A stretch of 64,000 nucleotides of DNA from APNM01 sp040361335 (GCF_040361335.1 NZ_APNM01000013.1:1-64000), one strand, 5' to 3'. Positions 7,818 to 17,818 are shown, numbered from the stretch's first letter. Numbers and translations: made by a program. Notes: generated by a model not told the origin, from the letters alone.

Positions 7818-9614
7818 ATGGCCGATTCCGACGACACCACACAGGGTGCCCTCGAAGGCCGCTGGGTCCTGGCGCTGGACGGCAGCCGTCTGCCCGAACG
7901 CGAGCTGATCGGCGGCAAGGCCTGGTCGATCGCGCGCATGCGCACCCTCGACCTGCCCGTGCCCCCGGCCTTCGTGGTCACCACCGCGGCCTGCGCCGAA
8001 TACCTGCGCACCGGCGACCTGCCCGAGGGTCTCGACGACGAGATCGACGCCGGCATCCGCTGGCTCGAGGAGCGCACCGGCCGCAGCTTCGGCGAGGGCG
8101 ATTCCCCGATGCTGGTGTCCGTGCGCTCCGGCGCCGCCATCTCCATGCCCGGGATGATGGACACCGTCCTCAACCTCGGCATCAACGAGGACACCATGCG
8201 TGCCCTGGCCGCGGAATCCGGCGACGAGCGCTTCGCGCGCGACACCTATCGCCGCTTCTACGAGCTCTACGCCCAGATCGTGCTCAAGGCCACGCCGCCC
8301 CCGCTGGACCCGGACGACGACCTCGAGGCCTGGCGGGAAGCGATCGAGGCGGCCGCCCCCGGCGCCACCGCCGGCGGCGTGCGCGACCAGTTGCGCGATA
8401 CCGTCCGGGCGGTCTTCGATTCCTGGACCTCGCGGCGCGCCAAGCGCTACCGCAAGCACCACGACATCCCCGACGACCTGGGCACCGCCGTCACCGTGCA
8501 GGCCATGGTCTTCGGCAACCTCGACCAGCGCAGCGGCACCGGCGTGCTCTTCACCCGGAATCCGCTGACCGGCGAGCGCGAGCCCTACGGCGAATACCTG
8601 CCGCAGGCCCAGGGCGAGGACGTGGTATCCGGCAAGTTCACGCCGCGCACCCTGGACGAGATGCACAACAGCGTCCCGGACGCCCACGAGCAGTTGCTGG
8701 TCGCGGCACGCACCCTGGAAGAGGCCAACGGCGACGTCCAGGACATCGAGTTCACGGTGCAGCACGGCGTGCTCTACCTGCTGCAGGCGCGTGCCGCCAA
8801 GCGCGCGCCGGCCGCGGCCGTGCGCATCGCCGTGGACATGCAGCGCGACGGCGTGATCGACCCCGACGAGGCCCTGCGCCGGGTCGCCCCGGCCCAGGTC
8901 CACAGCCTGCTCAGCCCGCGCCTCAGCGATGGCGCCGCCGAGTCGGCGGAATGCGTCGCCCAGGGTCAGGGCGCCTGCCCCGGCATCGGCATCGGTACCG
9001 TGGTGACCAGCGCCGACGAGGCCGAGCGTCGCGCCGGCGAGGGCGAGGACGTCGTCCTGGCCAGCGCCACCACCAGTCCCGACGACGTGCACGGCATGCT
9101 CGCGGCCCGCGCCGTGATCACCGAGCTCGGCGGCTCGACCTCCCATGCGGCCGTCGTGGGCCGCGCCCTGGGCCTGCCCTCCGTGGTGGGCTGCGGCGAG
9201 GGCACCGTCACCGCCCTGGCGGGCGAGACCGTCACCGTCGACGGCACCGAGGGCCGCGTCTATCGCGGCGCCCTCGACGTGGTCGTGCCCGACGAGCGCG
9301 ACGACGACCGCCTGCGCGAGCTGCTGGAATGGGCCGCCGAGCGCAGTCCGCTGGCCGTGCATCGTCCCGACGACGCCCCCGAGGGCGACATCGTCGATCT
9401 GGACGCCGCCGCCGACGGCGCCGATCCCGACAAGCTGGGCGACCTGATCGCCGGGCGCGATGGCGCCCGCGGCGGGGCCATCGCGAGCGAGGAAGGCGTC
9501 GCCGCCGCGCTCGCCGCCGGCCTGCGATTCATCGTCGCCGAGCCCACGCTGCCGCCGCTGCTGGCGGCCGTGCACGCCGACCAGACCGCCCAAAGCGAAT
9601 CAAAAACCGACTGA
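7818..9614 (+). CDS. PPDK-like phosphotransferase lacking the C-terminal PEP/pyruvate-binding barrel
   Basis: A 598-aa protein similar to the first two thirds of pyruvate phosphate dikinase. ATP-grasp features: LIGGKAWSIARM near residue 25, VRSGAAISMPGMMDTVLNLG near 100-120 (PPDK-type signature), and GTGVLFTRNPLTGERE near 240. The mobile domain carries GGSTSHAAVVGRALGLPSVV with the phosphohistidine at His443. After about residue 485 only about 110 residues remain instead of the roughly 350-residue TIM barrel, so no normal PEP/pyruvate site exists. It may make a phosphohistidine from ATP and pass it to another acceptor. ATG 7818 is favoured because GGGAGGA lies 9 nt before it; ATG 7809 overlaps the previous stop. 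Confidence 0.88.
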   Translation: MADSDDTTQGALEGRWVLALDGSRLPERELIGGKAWSIARMRTLDLPVPPAFVVTTAACAEYLRTGDLPEGLDDEIDAGIRWLEERTGRSFGEGDSPMLVSVRSGAAISMPGMMDTVLNLGINEDTMRALAAESGDERFARDTYRRFYELYAQIVLKATPPPLDPDDDLEAWREAIEAAAPGATAGGVRDQLRDTVRAVFDSWTSRRAKRYRKHHDIPDDLGTAVTVQAMVFGNLDQRSGTGVLFTRNPLTGEREPYGEYLPQAQGEDVVSGKFTPRTLDEMHNSVPDAHEQLLVAARTLEEANGDVQDIEFTVQHGVLYLLQARAAKRAPAAAVRIAVDMQRDGVIDPDEALRRVAPAQVHSLLSPRLSDGAAESAECVAQGQGACPGIGIGTVVTSADEAERRAGEGEDVVLASATTSPDDVHGMLAARAVITELGGSTSHAAVVGRALGLPSVVGCGEGTVTALAGETVTVDGTEGRVYRGALDVVVPDERDDDRLRELLEWAAERSPLAVHRPDDAPEGDIVDLDAAADGADPDKLGDLIAGRDGARGGAIASEEGVAAALAAGLRFIVAEPTLPPLLAAVHADQTAQSESKTD

Positions 9615-9631
9615 CCGGAGCCGTCCGCGCC

Positions 9632-10147
9632 ATGGAAAACATCAAACCGGAGGACATCAAGGTCCTTATCGAGCTGTTCGACCAAACCGAATGGCGAGAG
9701 CTGTCCCTGGAGGTCGAGGGCCTCAACCTGTTCCTGTCCAAGGACGCCAACGCGCACCGGCCGCAACCGGCCGCCCCGGCCGCGGACAGCGCGCCGGCGG
9801 CGAGCCCGGCGCCCGCGGCGGCCAAGAAGGGAAGCGCCGAACCCGCGGCCAAGCCGGCCGCGAGCGAGGCGTCCGCCAAGACCGGCGCCGAGCCCCCGGA
9901 GGGCACGGTGGCGGTTCGGGCGCCCAACCTGGGCACCTTCTACCGCTCGCCCAAGCCGGGCGCCGAGCCCTATGTCGAGGTCGGCCAGGAGGTCGACGAG
10001 GACACCGAGATCTGCCTGATCGAGGTGATGAAGCTGTTCACCCCGGTCTCGGCGGGCGTCAAGGGCGTCGTGCGCCAGATCTGCGTCGAGGACGGCCAGA
10101 TGGTCGAGCACGACGAGCCCCTCATCTATATCGAACCGGCCGAGTAG
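9632..10147 (+). CDS. Biotin carboxyl carrier protein (AccB type)
   Basis: A 171-aa carrier with an N-terminal MENIKPEDIKVLIELF region as in AccB, an Ala/Pro-rich linker at about residues 50-95, and a C-terminal biotinyl domain with CLIEVMKLFTPV; the biotinylated lysine is Lys134. GGAG stands upstream of ATG 9632. The next gene is its biotin carboxylase, 3 nt away. Because it is placed with an HMGL-fold carboxyltransferase rather than accA/accD, it probably serves a dedicated carboxylase and not fatty acid synthesis; the housekeeping acc genes would be elsewhere. Confidence 0.93.
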   Translation: MENIKPEDIKVLIELFDQTEWRELSLEVEGLNLFLSKDANAHRPQPAAPAADSAPAASPAPAAAKKGSAEPAAKPAASEASAKTGAEPPEGTVAVRAPNLGTFYRSPKPGAEPYVEVGQEVDEDTEICLIEVMKLFTPVSAGVKGVVRQICVEDGQMVEHDEPLIYIEPAE

Positions 10148-10150
10148 GTC

Positions 10151-11521
10151 ATGCCTGTCAAGCGCGTATTCGTCGCCAACCGCGGTGAGATCGCCGTGCG
10201 CGTGATCCGCGCGGCGCAGGCGCTGGGCATCGAGACCGTGCTCGGCACCTCCGCCGCCGACAAGGACGGCCTGGGCGCGACCCTGGCCGACCGCTCGGTG
10301 GTGCTGGGCCCCGCCCAGGCCGCCCGCAGCTATCTCGACGAGAAGCTGATCGTGCACGCCGCCAAGGCCACCGGCTGCGACGCCCTGCATCCCGGCTACG
10401 GCTTCCTCTCCGAGCGGCCCGCCCTGGCGCGGCTGTGCGAGGAGGAAGGCATCGCCTTCGTCGGCCCGCGGCCCGAGACCATCGAAGCCCTGGGCGACAA
10501 GCTCAGCGCCCGCCGCATCGCGGAGGCCTCCGACGTGCCGCTGGTCCCGGGCACGCCGGCGATGGAATCGGCCGAGGCCGCCCGCGAGGCCGCGGACGAG
10601 ATCGGCTATCCCGTGGTCATGAAGGCCACCGCCGGCGGCGGCGGCCGCGGCATGTTCTTCGCCCGCGGCCCCGAGGAGATCACCGCCTCGTTCGGCAAGG
10701 CCTCCGAGGAGGCCCGGGCGGCGTTCGGCGACGGCTCGCTCTACATCGAGCGTTTCGTCGAGAACGCCCGTCACGTCGAGGTCCAGGTGATGGGCGACGG
10801 CGAGGGCAAGGTGGTGCACTTCGGGGAACGCGACTGCTCGGTGCAGCGCCGCTATCAGAAGGTGATCGAGGAAGCGCCCTGCACGGTGATGCCGGAGGAT
10901 GTCCGCGCCGACCTGCACGCCGCCGCGGTCAAGCTGACTTCGGACCTGAACTACCGCAACGCCGGCACCGTGGAATTCCTCTACGACGTCGACCGCAACG
11001 AGTTCTACTTCATCGAGGTCAACGCCCGCATCCAGGTCGAGCATCCGGTCACCGAGTGCATTTCCGGGCAGGACCTGGTCGGGTTGCAGCTACGAATCGC
11101 CGGCGGCGAGGGGCTGGACCTGGAACAATCGGATATCGCGCTCGGCGGCCATGCCATCGAGTGCCGCATCAACGCCGAGGACGCGGACCACGATTTCCGC
11201 CCCAGTCCGGGACGCATCAAGCACTGGACGCCGCCCACCGGCGAGAACGTGCGGCTGGACACCTTCTGCCGCGAGGGCGACCTGATCCCGCCGTTCTACG
11301 ACAGCATGATCGGCAAGCTCATCGTCCACGGCTCGGATCGCGACGACGCCGTTCGGCGCATGCTCGCGGCCCTCGACGACTTCACCATCGAGGGGCTGAC
11401 CACGAACCTGAACTTCCAGCGGTTCATCATCGGCCACCCCGATTTCCGGAACAACGCAATCACGACGCGATGGCTGGAGCAGACCGGCCTGCCCGCCTTC
11501 GCAGAACGACAGGAGCAATAA
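10151..11521 (+). CDS. Biotin carboxylase (AccC type)
   Basis: A 456-aa ATP-grasp enzyme that carboxylates the biotin of the carrier protein using ATP and bicarbonate. VFVANRGEIAVRVIRAA opens the protein, the glycine-rich ATP loop KATAGGGGRGMFFAR is near residue 160, the RDCSVQRRYQKVIEEAP segment near 235, and FYFIEVNARIQVEHPVTE near 290. Length equals normal AccC. It starts 3 nt after the carrier gene and ends 4 nt before the carboxyltransferase-like gene, so the three products very likely form one complex. Confidence 0.95.
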   Translation: MPVKRVFVANRGEIAVRVIRAAQALGIETVLGTSAADKDGLGATLADRSVVLGPAQAARSYLDEKLIVHAAKATGCDALHPGYGFLSERPALARLCEEEGIAFVGPRPETIEALGDKLSARRIAEASDVPLVPGTPAMESAEAAREAADEIGYPVVMKATAGGGGRGMFFARGPEEITASFGKASEEARAAFGDGSLYIERFVENARHVEVQVMGDGEGKVVHFGERDCSVQRRYQKVIEEAPCTVMPEDVRADLHAAAVKLTSDLNYRNAGTVEFLYDVDRNEFYFIEVNARIQVEHPVTECISGQDLVGLQLRIAGGEGLDLEQSDIALGGHAIECRINAEDADHDFRPSPGRIKHWTPPTGENVRLDTFCREGDLIPPFYDSMIGKLIVHGSDRDDAVRRMLAALDDFTIEGLTTNLNFQRFIIGHPDFRNNAITTRWLEQTGLPAFAERQEQ

Positions 11522-11525
11522 CGCC

Positions 11526-12980
11526 ATGGCGCATATCGAATTCCTCGACGAGACCATGCGGGACGGGCAGCAGAGCCTCTGGGGCATGCAGATGCGCTGC
11601 GGCATGGCCCTGCCGATCGCGCCCACGATCGACCGCACCGGTTATCGGGTGATCGACCTGACCGGCTCGTCGATGTTCGAGGTGCTGATCCGCACCAACC
11701 ACGAGAACCCCTGGGAGGGCCTGGACCTGCTCACCGGCGCCATGCCCAACACCCCGATCCGCGGCGGCATGCGGGCCAACGCCTCGGTGACCTTCGGCGT
11801 CACCCCGGACGTGCTCATGGACATGTGGATGCGCCAGCTCAACGAGCACGGCTGCCGCTCGTTCTGGGTCTACGACGTCCTGTTCAACATCGACAAGATG
11901 CACCGCCTGGCCAAGGTCGCCAAGGAGTACGGCTCCGAGGTCGCGGGCGCGATCATGTTCACCTCCAGCCCGGTGCACACCGACGAGTATTACGCCGACA
12001 AGGCCGACAAGCTCTCGGCCTGCCCGGACATCGACACCCTGCTGCTGTACGACACGGCGGGCGTGCTCGACCGCGAGCGCATGGAGACCCTGGTGCCGGC
12101 GATCCAGAAGAACGCCCGCGGCAAGCCCATCGAGTTCCACTCGAACAACATCCTGGGCATGTCTGCCAAGGCCTACTGCGACGCCATCGACCTGGGCATC
12201 ACCATCCTGCATACCGCCAGCCGGCCGATGGCCAACGGCCCGTCCGTGCCCTCGACCGAGATCATGACCCGCAACGTCGAGCTGCTGGGCCATACCCACG
12301 ATCTCGACACCTCCCTGCTGCCGCCGGTGGCCGAGCACTTCGAGAAGGTGGGCAAGGCCGCGGGCTTCCTGGTCAACCAGCACTACGAGTACGACGTACT
12401 TTCCGCCCAACACCAGATCCCCGGCGGCATGATCGGCACGCTGCGCGCGCAGATGGCCAAGCAAAACATGATGGACCGCATGGACGAGGTCCTGCGCGAG
12501 ACCGCCAAGGTGCGCAAGGAGCTGGGCTACCCCGGCATGGCCACGCCCTTCTCCCAGCTCGTGGGCACCCAGGCGGTGCTCAACCTGGTCAGCGGCGAGC
12601 GCTACAAGATCGTGCCGGACGAAGTGATCCAGTACGCCGCCGGCTTCTACGGCGAGCCCGTGGCGCCGATCGACGAGGACGTCTACGACCGCATCATGAA
12701 CGCCCCGCGCGCCAAGAAGGTCATCGCGGAGCCGCCGGAGCAGCCGACCCTGCAGGAGCTGGAGCAGCGTTACGGCACCAAGGACCACGACGAGCTGATC
12801 CTGCGGGCCCTGGTCCCGGAGGCGGACCTGAAGAAGATGCGCGAGGCCGGCCCGGTGCGGCGCGACTATCCCCTGCTCTCCTCGCCGGAGCTGGACCAGT
12901 TGCGCTACCTGCTGAAGATCGCCAACACGCCGGTGGTGCAGATTCAGTCCGCCGACATGAACCTGTCGCTGCGGCGCTGA
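11526..12980 (+). CDS. HMGL-fold carboxyltransferase-like subunit with altered metal site
   Basis: A 484-aa protein resembling the carboxyltransferase of pyruvate carboxylase, oxaloacetate decarboxylase alpha and transcarboxylase 5S. Asp13 of the metal site is kept in TMRDGQQSLWG, but the usual DAHQ is DGQQ. By alignment to the HCHSTTG and IKDMA motifs of oxaloacetate decarboxylase alpha, His205 is kept, the second His is Asn207 (EFHSNNILG), and the carbamylated Lys is Tyr175 (LLLYDTAGV). Pyruvate carboxylation is therefore doubtful; a different carboxyl acceptor is likely (inference). Last gene of the operon. The C-terminal 100 residues include the usual lid-like helical part. Confidence 0.85.
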   Translation: MAHIEFLDETMRDGQQSLWGMQMRCGMALPIAPTIDRTGYRVIDLTGSSMFEVLIRTNHENPWEGLDLLTGAMPNTPIRGGMRANASVTFGVTPDVLMDMWMRQLNEHGCRSFWVYDVLFNIDKMHRLAKVAKEYGSEVAGAIMFTSSPVHTDEYYADKADKLSACPDIDTLLLYDTAGVLDRERMETLVPAIQKNARGKPIEFHSNNILGMSAKAYCDAIDLGITILHTASRPMANGPSVPSTEIMTRNVELLGHTHDLDTSLLPPVAEHFEKVGKAAGFLVNQHYEYDVLSAQHQIPGGMIGTLRAQMAKQNMMDRMDEVLRETAKVRKELGYPGMATPFSQLVGTQAVLNLVSGERYKIVPDEVIQYAAGFYGEPVAPIDEDVYDRIMNAPRAKKVIAEPPEQPTLQELEQRYGTKDHDELILRALVPEADLKKMREAGPVRRDYPLLSSPELDQLRYLLKIANTPVVQIQSADMNLSLRR

Positions 12981-12994
12981 GGATCCACCCGATC

Positions 12995-13188
12995 AACCAC
13001 AGAGGCACAGGGACACAGCGTCTCAAGGAATCGATAATTAAAGATATTCCTCTCCGTGCCTGTGTGTCTCTGTGGTTTGTCACTCAAAGAACTGGCCGAA
13101 AGCTTCAAGTATTGTTTCGCCACTTAGGCACAAGGACAAAACGGTTTTGAGTTGCTTTTTCTTTGTGTCCTCTGTGTCTCTGTGGTTA
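12995..13188. repeat. CACAGAG-family inverted repeats, two adjacent degenerate units
   Basis: The first unit (12995-13077) begins AACCACAGAGGCACAG and ends GTGTCTCTGTGGTT, forming an imperfect stem of about 25 bp around an AT-rich centre. A second unit (about 13117-13188) begins CCACTTAGGCACAAGG and ends TCTGTGTCTCTGTGGTTA. They fill the space between the carboxyltransferase-like gene and the thiolase. The same family recurs at 14414, 14695, 33793, 51223 and 61591. Confidence 0.85.
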
Positions 13189-13205
13189 GCGAAAAGAGAG
13201 TACAC

Positions 13206-14405
13206 ATGACCCAGAGACGCGCTGTCATCATCGACGTCGTCCGCACCCCCTTCGGCCGCGGCCGCGAGGGCGGTCTGCTGACGCCCTGGCACCCGGTGGA
13301 CCTGTACGCTTCGGTCCTGGAAGCGCTGGTGGCGCGCACCGGCATCGACCCGGTACTGGTCGAGGACGTGATCACCGGCTGCGTGATCCAGGTCGCCGAG
13401 CAGGCCGCGAACATCGGCCGCCAGGCCGTGCTCGCCGCCGGCTTCCCGGAGTCCGTGCCGGCGGTCACCCTCGACCGCAAGTGCGGCTCCTCGCAGCAGG
13501 CGGTGGATTTCGCCGCCCAGGGCGTGATCGCCGGCGCCTACGACCTGGTGATCGCCGGCGGCGTGGAGATGATGAGCCGGGTGCCGATGCGTGCCAACCG
13601 CATGGGCAAGGACAACCTGGGCCCCAAGCTGCGGGCCCGCTACGGCGAGGGCCTGGTCGGCCAGGGCGTGTCCGCCGACCTGATCGCCTCGCACTGGGGC
13701 ATCGGCCGCGAGGCGCAGGACGCCTTCGCGCTGCGCTCGCATCAGCTCGCGGCGGCGGCCGAGGACGACGGCGGCACCTTCCGCGACATCCTGCCGTTGA
13801 CGCTCGAGGACGAGGACGGCGAGCACCGCGCCACGCGCGACGAGGGCCTGCGCCGCGACACCAGCCTGGAAAAGCTGGCCGGACTGTCCCCCGCCTTCGA
13901 GAAACCGGAACTCGCCGAACGCTTCCCGGACGTGGACTGGACCGTGACCGCCGGCAACGCCAGCCAGATCTCGGACGGCGCCTCGGCGGTGCTGGTCGCC
14001 GAGGAGCGCACCGCCGAGAAGCTGGGCCTGATCCCGCGCGCGGCCGTGAACGGCTTCGCGGTCATGGGCGACGACCCGATCATGATGCTCACCGGCGTCA
14101 TCCCCGCGACACGCAAGCTGCTGAAGCGCACGGGGGTGACACTGGACGACATCGACCGCTTCGAGGTCAACGAGGCCTTCGCCTCGGTGGTGCTGGCCTG
14201 GCAGAAGGAACTCGCGGCCGACCCCGACAAGGTCAATGTCTACGGCGGTGCCATCGCCCTGGGCCACCCCGTCGGCGCCTCCGGCGCCCGTCTCATGGGC
14301 AACCTGGTCCGGGCCCTGGAGGACAGCGGCGGCCGCTACGGCCTGCAGACCATGTGCGAGTCCGGCGGCATGGCCAACGCCACCCTGATCGAGCGTCTCG
14401 GCTGA
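13206..14405 (+). CDS. Thiolase (acetyl-CoA C-acyltransferase family)
   Basis: A 399-aa thiolase cleaving 3-oxoacyl-CoA with CoA. The nucleophile is Cys93 in DRKCGSSQQAV; later signatures are VNEAFASVVLAW, YGGAIALGHPVGASGAR (with the catalytic His) and MCESGGMANATL, which holds the second catalytic Cys. Start ATG 13206 follows GAGAG. The upstream repeat lies within 20 nt of the start, so the gene may be read through from the operon or use a promoter in the repeat region. It is distinct from the fadA at 42961, suggesting a dedicated substrate. Confidence 0.93.
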   Translation: MTQRRAVIIDVVRTPFGRGREGGLLTPWHPVDLYASVLEALVARTGIDPVLVEDVITGCVIQVAEQAANIGRQAVLAAGFPESVPAVTLDRKCGSSQQAVDFAAQGVIAGAYDLVIAGGVEMMSRVPMRANRMGKDNLGPKLRARYGEGLVGQGVSADLIASHWGIGREAQDAFALRSHQLAAAAEDDGGTFRDILPLTLEDEDGEHRATRDEGLRRDTSLEKLAGLSPAFEKPELAERFPDVDWTVTAGNASQISDGASAVLVAEERTAEKLGLIPRAAVNGFAVMGDDPIMMLTGVIPATRKLLKRTGVTLDDIDRFEVNEAFASVVLAWQKELAADPDKVNVYGGAIALGHPVGASGARLMGNLVRALEDSGGRYGLQTMCESGGMANATLIERLG

Positions 14406-14413
14406 TTTTTGAC

Positions 14414-14612
14414 TAACCACAGAGGCACAGAGGCACAGAGAAAATTGATGGTGTCATGCCGGACGCGCCGGGGGCGTGATCCGGCATCCAGAGCCAACTT
14501 TCACCACCAATTAAAATTCCTGCGTCCGGACCACGGGCCGCGCTTACGCGCACATGGGACAACAAGCAATCGTCTCTCTTGCCTCTGCGCGCCTCCGTGC
14601 GCCTCTGTGGTT
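14414..14612. repeat. CACAGAG-family inverted repeat, long unit
   Basis: Starts TAACCACAGAGGCACAGAGG and ends GCGCCTCTGTGGTT. The interior holds a separate small hairpin, ATGCCGGA (14456-14463) with TCCGGCAT (14480-14487). It follows the thiolase stop by 8 nt. The stretch 14613-14694 between this unit and the next shows no gene or clear signal. Confidence 0.85.
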
Positions 14613-14694
14613 CATAAAGCGCGCGCCCGTAGCCCCATCAGCCCGAATGCCAGGGACGCTTCTCTCATCCCGGCCAAAAGACTGAGTTCCTGAC

Positions 14695-14802
14695 TAACCA
14701 CAGAGACACAGAGGCACAGAGCCTTAAGAAATCGATAAATCACGAAGAAAAAAGAAAAAACAACTTAAACTCTTCCTCCGTGCCTCTGTGCCTCTGTGGT
14801 TG
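14695..14802. repeat. CACAGAG-family inverted repeat
   Basis: Starts TAACCACAGAGACACAGAGG and ends GCCTCTGTGCCTCTGTGGTT with an A-rich centre. It ends 8 nt before the stop codon of the SDR gene on the opposite strand, so it sits between two convergent genes, as a bidirectional terminator could. Confidence 0.88.
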
Positions 14803-14809
14803 ATAATTC

Positions 14810-15550
14810 TTAAGCCATCAGGTTGGCGCCGCCGTTGACGTAGATCACCTGCCCCTGGATGTACGCCGCCTCGTCCGAGGCCAGCCAGCGGATCAGGTTG
14901 GTGTAGTCGGCGGCCTCGATACCGCGGCCGGTGGGATTCTCGCGCGCGGCCTTCTCCGCCAGCTCGTCGGCCTTGTCGCCGAAGATGGTGCGCACGGCGT
15001 CGGTGGCCACCAGCGCCGGCGCCACGGCGTTGATGCGGATGCCGCGGGGAGCCAGCTCCACCGCCAGGTAGCGCATCAGGCTCTCCGCCAGGGCCTTGCC
15101 CGCGCCGATCGCGGCGTAGTTGGGCACCACCACCCGGCCGCCGCGGCTGCTCAGGAAGAACACGCTGCTGCCGCGGTCCATCAAGGGCAACGCCGCCTGC
15201 ACCAGGTACAGCAGCGCGGTGCCGTTGACGCTCAGGGCGGCGGCGAAGGTCTCCGGGTCCGCCTCCAATACCGGCGTGGGATACGGGCGCACGGCACAGT
15301 GCACGAGCTGATCGATACGGCCGCCGTCCGCGGCGATCGCGTCCATGAGCTCGCGGCAACCCGCGGGCGTCCCGACATCGGCGCGCACGGCCCGCGCCTC
15401 GGCCCCGGCCGCCTCGATCTCGGCCACGGCACGCTCCGCGGCGGCCTCGTCGCCCGCGTAGTTGACATAGACCCGGTTGCCGGGCTCGGCGAAGGCTTTG
15501 GCGATGGCGAAACCGATACCCTTGGTCCCGCCGGTAACGAGTATGCTCAC
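14810..15550 (-). CDS. SDR-family oxidoreductase, FabI/FabL-like (Y-x6-K)
   Basis: A 246-aa short-chain dehydrogenase/reductase with the NAD(P) loop TGGTKGIGFA at residues 6-15. The active-site tyrosine and lysine are spaced Y-x6-K (NYAAIGAGKALAES) rather than the usual Y-x3-K, as in enoyl-ACP reductases FabI/FabL and dienoyl-CoA reductases. It therefore probably reduces an enoyl or dienoyl thioester (inference). GTG 15550 is the likely start: GGGAG stands 8 nt upstream and translation then begins MSILVTGG. It is divergent from the acyl-CoA dehydrogenase, with a shared operator-like palindrome between them. Confidence 0.88.
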   Translation of the reverse strand: MSILVTGGTKGIGFAIAKAFAEPGNRVYVNYAGDEAAAERAVAEIEAAGAEARAVRADVGTPAGCRELMDAIAADGGRIDQLVHCAVRPYPTPVLEADPETFAAALSVNGTALLYLVQAALPLMDRGSSVFFLSSRGGRVVVPNYAAIGAGKALAESLMRYLAVELAPRGIRINAVAPALVATDAVRTIFGDKADELAEKAARENPTGRGIEAADYTNLIRWLASDEAAYIQGQVIYVNGGANLMA

Positions 15551-15582
15551 GAAAATCTCCCTGAGAGGAATATAGGACATTT

Positions 15583-15593
15583 TTGTACTACAA
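15583..15593. promoter_or_regulatory. Putative GntR/FadR-type operator TTGTACTACAA
   Basis: A perfect palindrome around a central C and the exact reverse complement of the site at 3245-3255. It fits TNGTNNNACNA and lies between the divergent SDR (start 15550) and acyl-CoA dehydrogenase (start 15676). A TAGCAC tail follows both copies at a similar distance. Confidence 0.65.
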
Positions 15594-15675
15594 TAGCACG
15601 GACTCATAGGTATCCGAACAATCGGGCGGTCCGCGCGTTATGCTGGCCGCCGATGCAACACGAGGAGATCCCACC

Positions 15676-16968
<1,293 letters not shown>

Positions 16969-16973
16969 TGGAT

Positions 16974-17005
16974 CGCGGCCGGGGTGCGAAAGCACCCCGG
17001 CCGCG
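16974..17005. terminator. Bidirectional hairpin terminator with GAAA loop
   Basis: A perfect 14-bp stem, CGCGGCCGGGGTGC (16974-16987) with its complement (16992-17005), closed by a GAAA tetraloop. It separates the convergent acyl-CoA dehydrogenase and GntR genes. A short GTTTC follows on the plus side; there is no long T-run. Confidence 0.8.
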
Positions 17006-17034
17006 GTTTCCCGTTGCGGCGGTGGCGGCCGGGG

Positions 17035-17742
17035 CTAACCCTGGGCGGCCGCGAAGGCCTCGTCGGGCAGGTTCGTGAGACTGACCCGGCGCCGGCGCAG
17101 GTGGGTCTTGGTGGCGCGCTCCGCGCGCTTGGCGTCGCCCGCCAGCACGGCGTCGGCGATCGCCTCCAGTTCCTGGAACTGGTACTCGTGCTGCTTGCGG
17201 GTGATGTAGGACTGGAACTGCAGGCGCAGCAGGCTGATCTGCATCTGCGGCATGACCCGCTGCAACTCGGGGTTGCCGGCGATCTGCACCAGCGTGTCGT
17301 AGAAATGCCGCCGCTCGGCGAGAAAGGCCAGGGTCTCGCCCTGGTTGCGGTAGCTCTTCAGGCGCTCGTACGCCGCCTCGAAACGCTCGCGATTGTCGCC
17401 TTCGTTGATGTGGCGCGCCGCAAGCTTGGCGGCCAGGCTGGTGATCACCTCGATCACGATCAGGGTGTCGCGCACCCCTTCGCGGTCGAGCGCACGGATA
17501 TAGGCGCCGCGGTGACGGTTCAGGGTGAGCACGCCCTCCCCGGCCAGCCGCTTGAAGGCCTCGCGCACGGGCCCCCGGCTGACCTTGAGTTCGCGCGTCA
17601 GATCGGCCTCGATCAATCGCTGGCCCGGCACGAACCGCCCGGCATCGATGCCGCGCATGATCGCGTCCATGACCAGACGCGGCGAACTGACGTCGCGCGC
17701 CGTCTTCGTCTTCCTGACAGACTTCGTTTGCGCCTGGACCAA
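17035..17742 (-). CDS. GntR-family transcriptional regulator, FadR/FCD subfamily
   Basis: A 235-aa regulator. The N-terminal winged helix covers about residues 18-85, with VPGQRLIEADLTRELKVSRG and PVREAFKRLAGEGVLTLNRH typical of GntR; the C-terminal helical FCD domain spans about 95-220 and should bind an acid or CoA-type effector. The only start that fits is TTG 17742, with AAGGAG 7 nt upstream. It is the only regulator inside the catabolic region, and three FadR-consensus-like palindromes stand in the region's divergent promoters (3245, 15583, 18722), so it probably controls the whole set (inference). No such site is seen before its own gene. Confidence 0.93.
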   Translation of the reverse strand: MVQAQTKSVRKTKTARDVSSPRLVMDAIMRGIDAGRFVPGQRLIEADLTRELKVSRGPVREAFKRLAGEGVLTLNRHRGAYIRALDREGVRDTLIVIEVITSLAAKLAARHINEGDNRERFEAAYERLKSYRNQGETLAFLAERRHFYDTLVQIAGNPELQRVMPQMQISLLRLQFQSYITRKQHEYQFQELEAIADAVLAGDAKRAERATKTHLRRRRVSLTNLPDEAFAAAQG

Positions 17743-17818
17743 GTTTCGGCTCCTTATGTGTCCACCGGAAACGCGTGCCGTCCCCCGCGGCCAAAAAACG
17801 CCCAGCTTAATGCGGCAC

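Noticed and set aside
11526..12980. Naming the HMGL-fold protein pyruvate carboxylase subunit B or HMG-CoA lyase
   Set aside because: Key metal and lysine residues differ from both, and the neighbouring genes do not support either pathway.
12995..14802. CACAGAG repeats as a CRISPR array
   Set aside because: Units are inverted, unevenly spaced and few, with no regular spacers and no cas genes.
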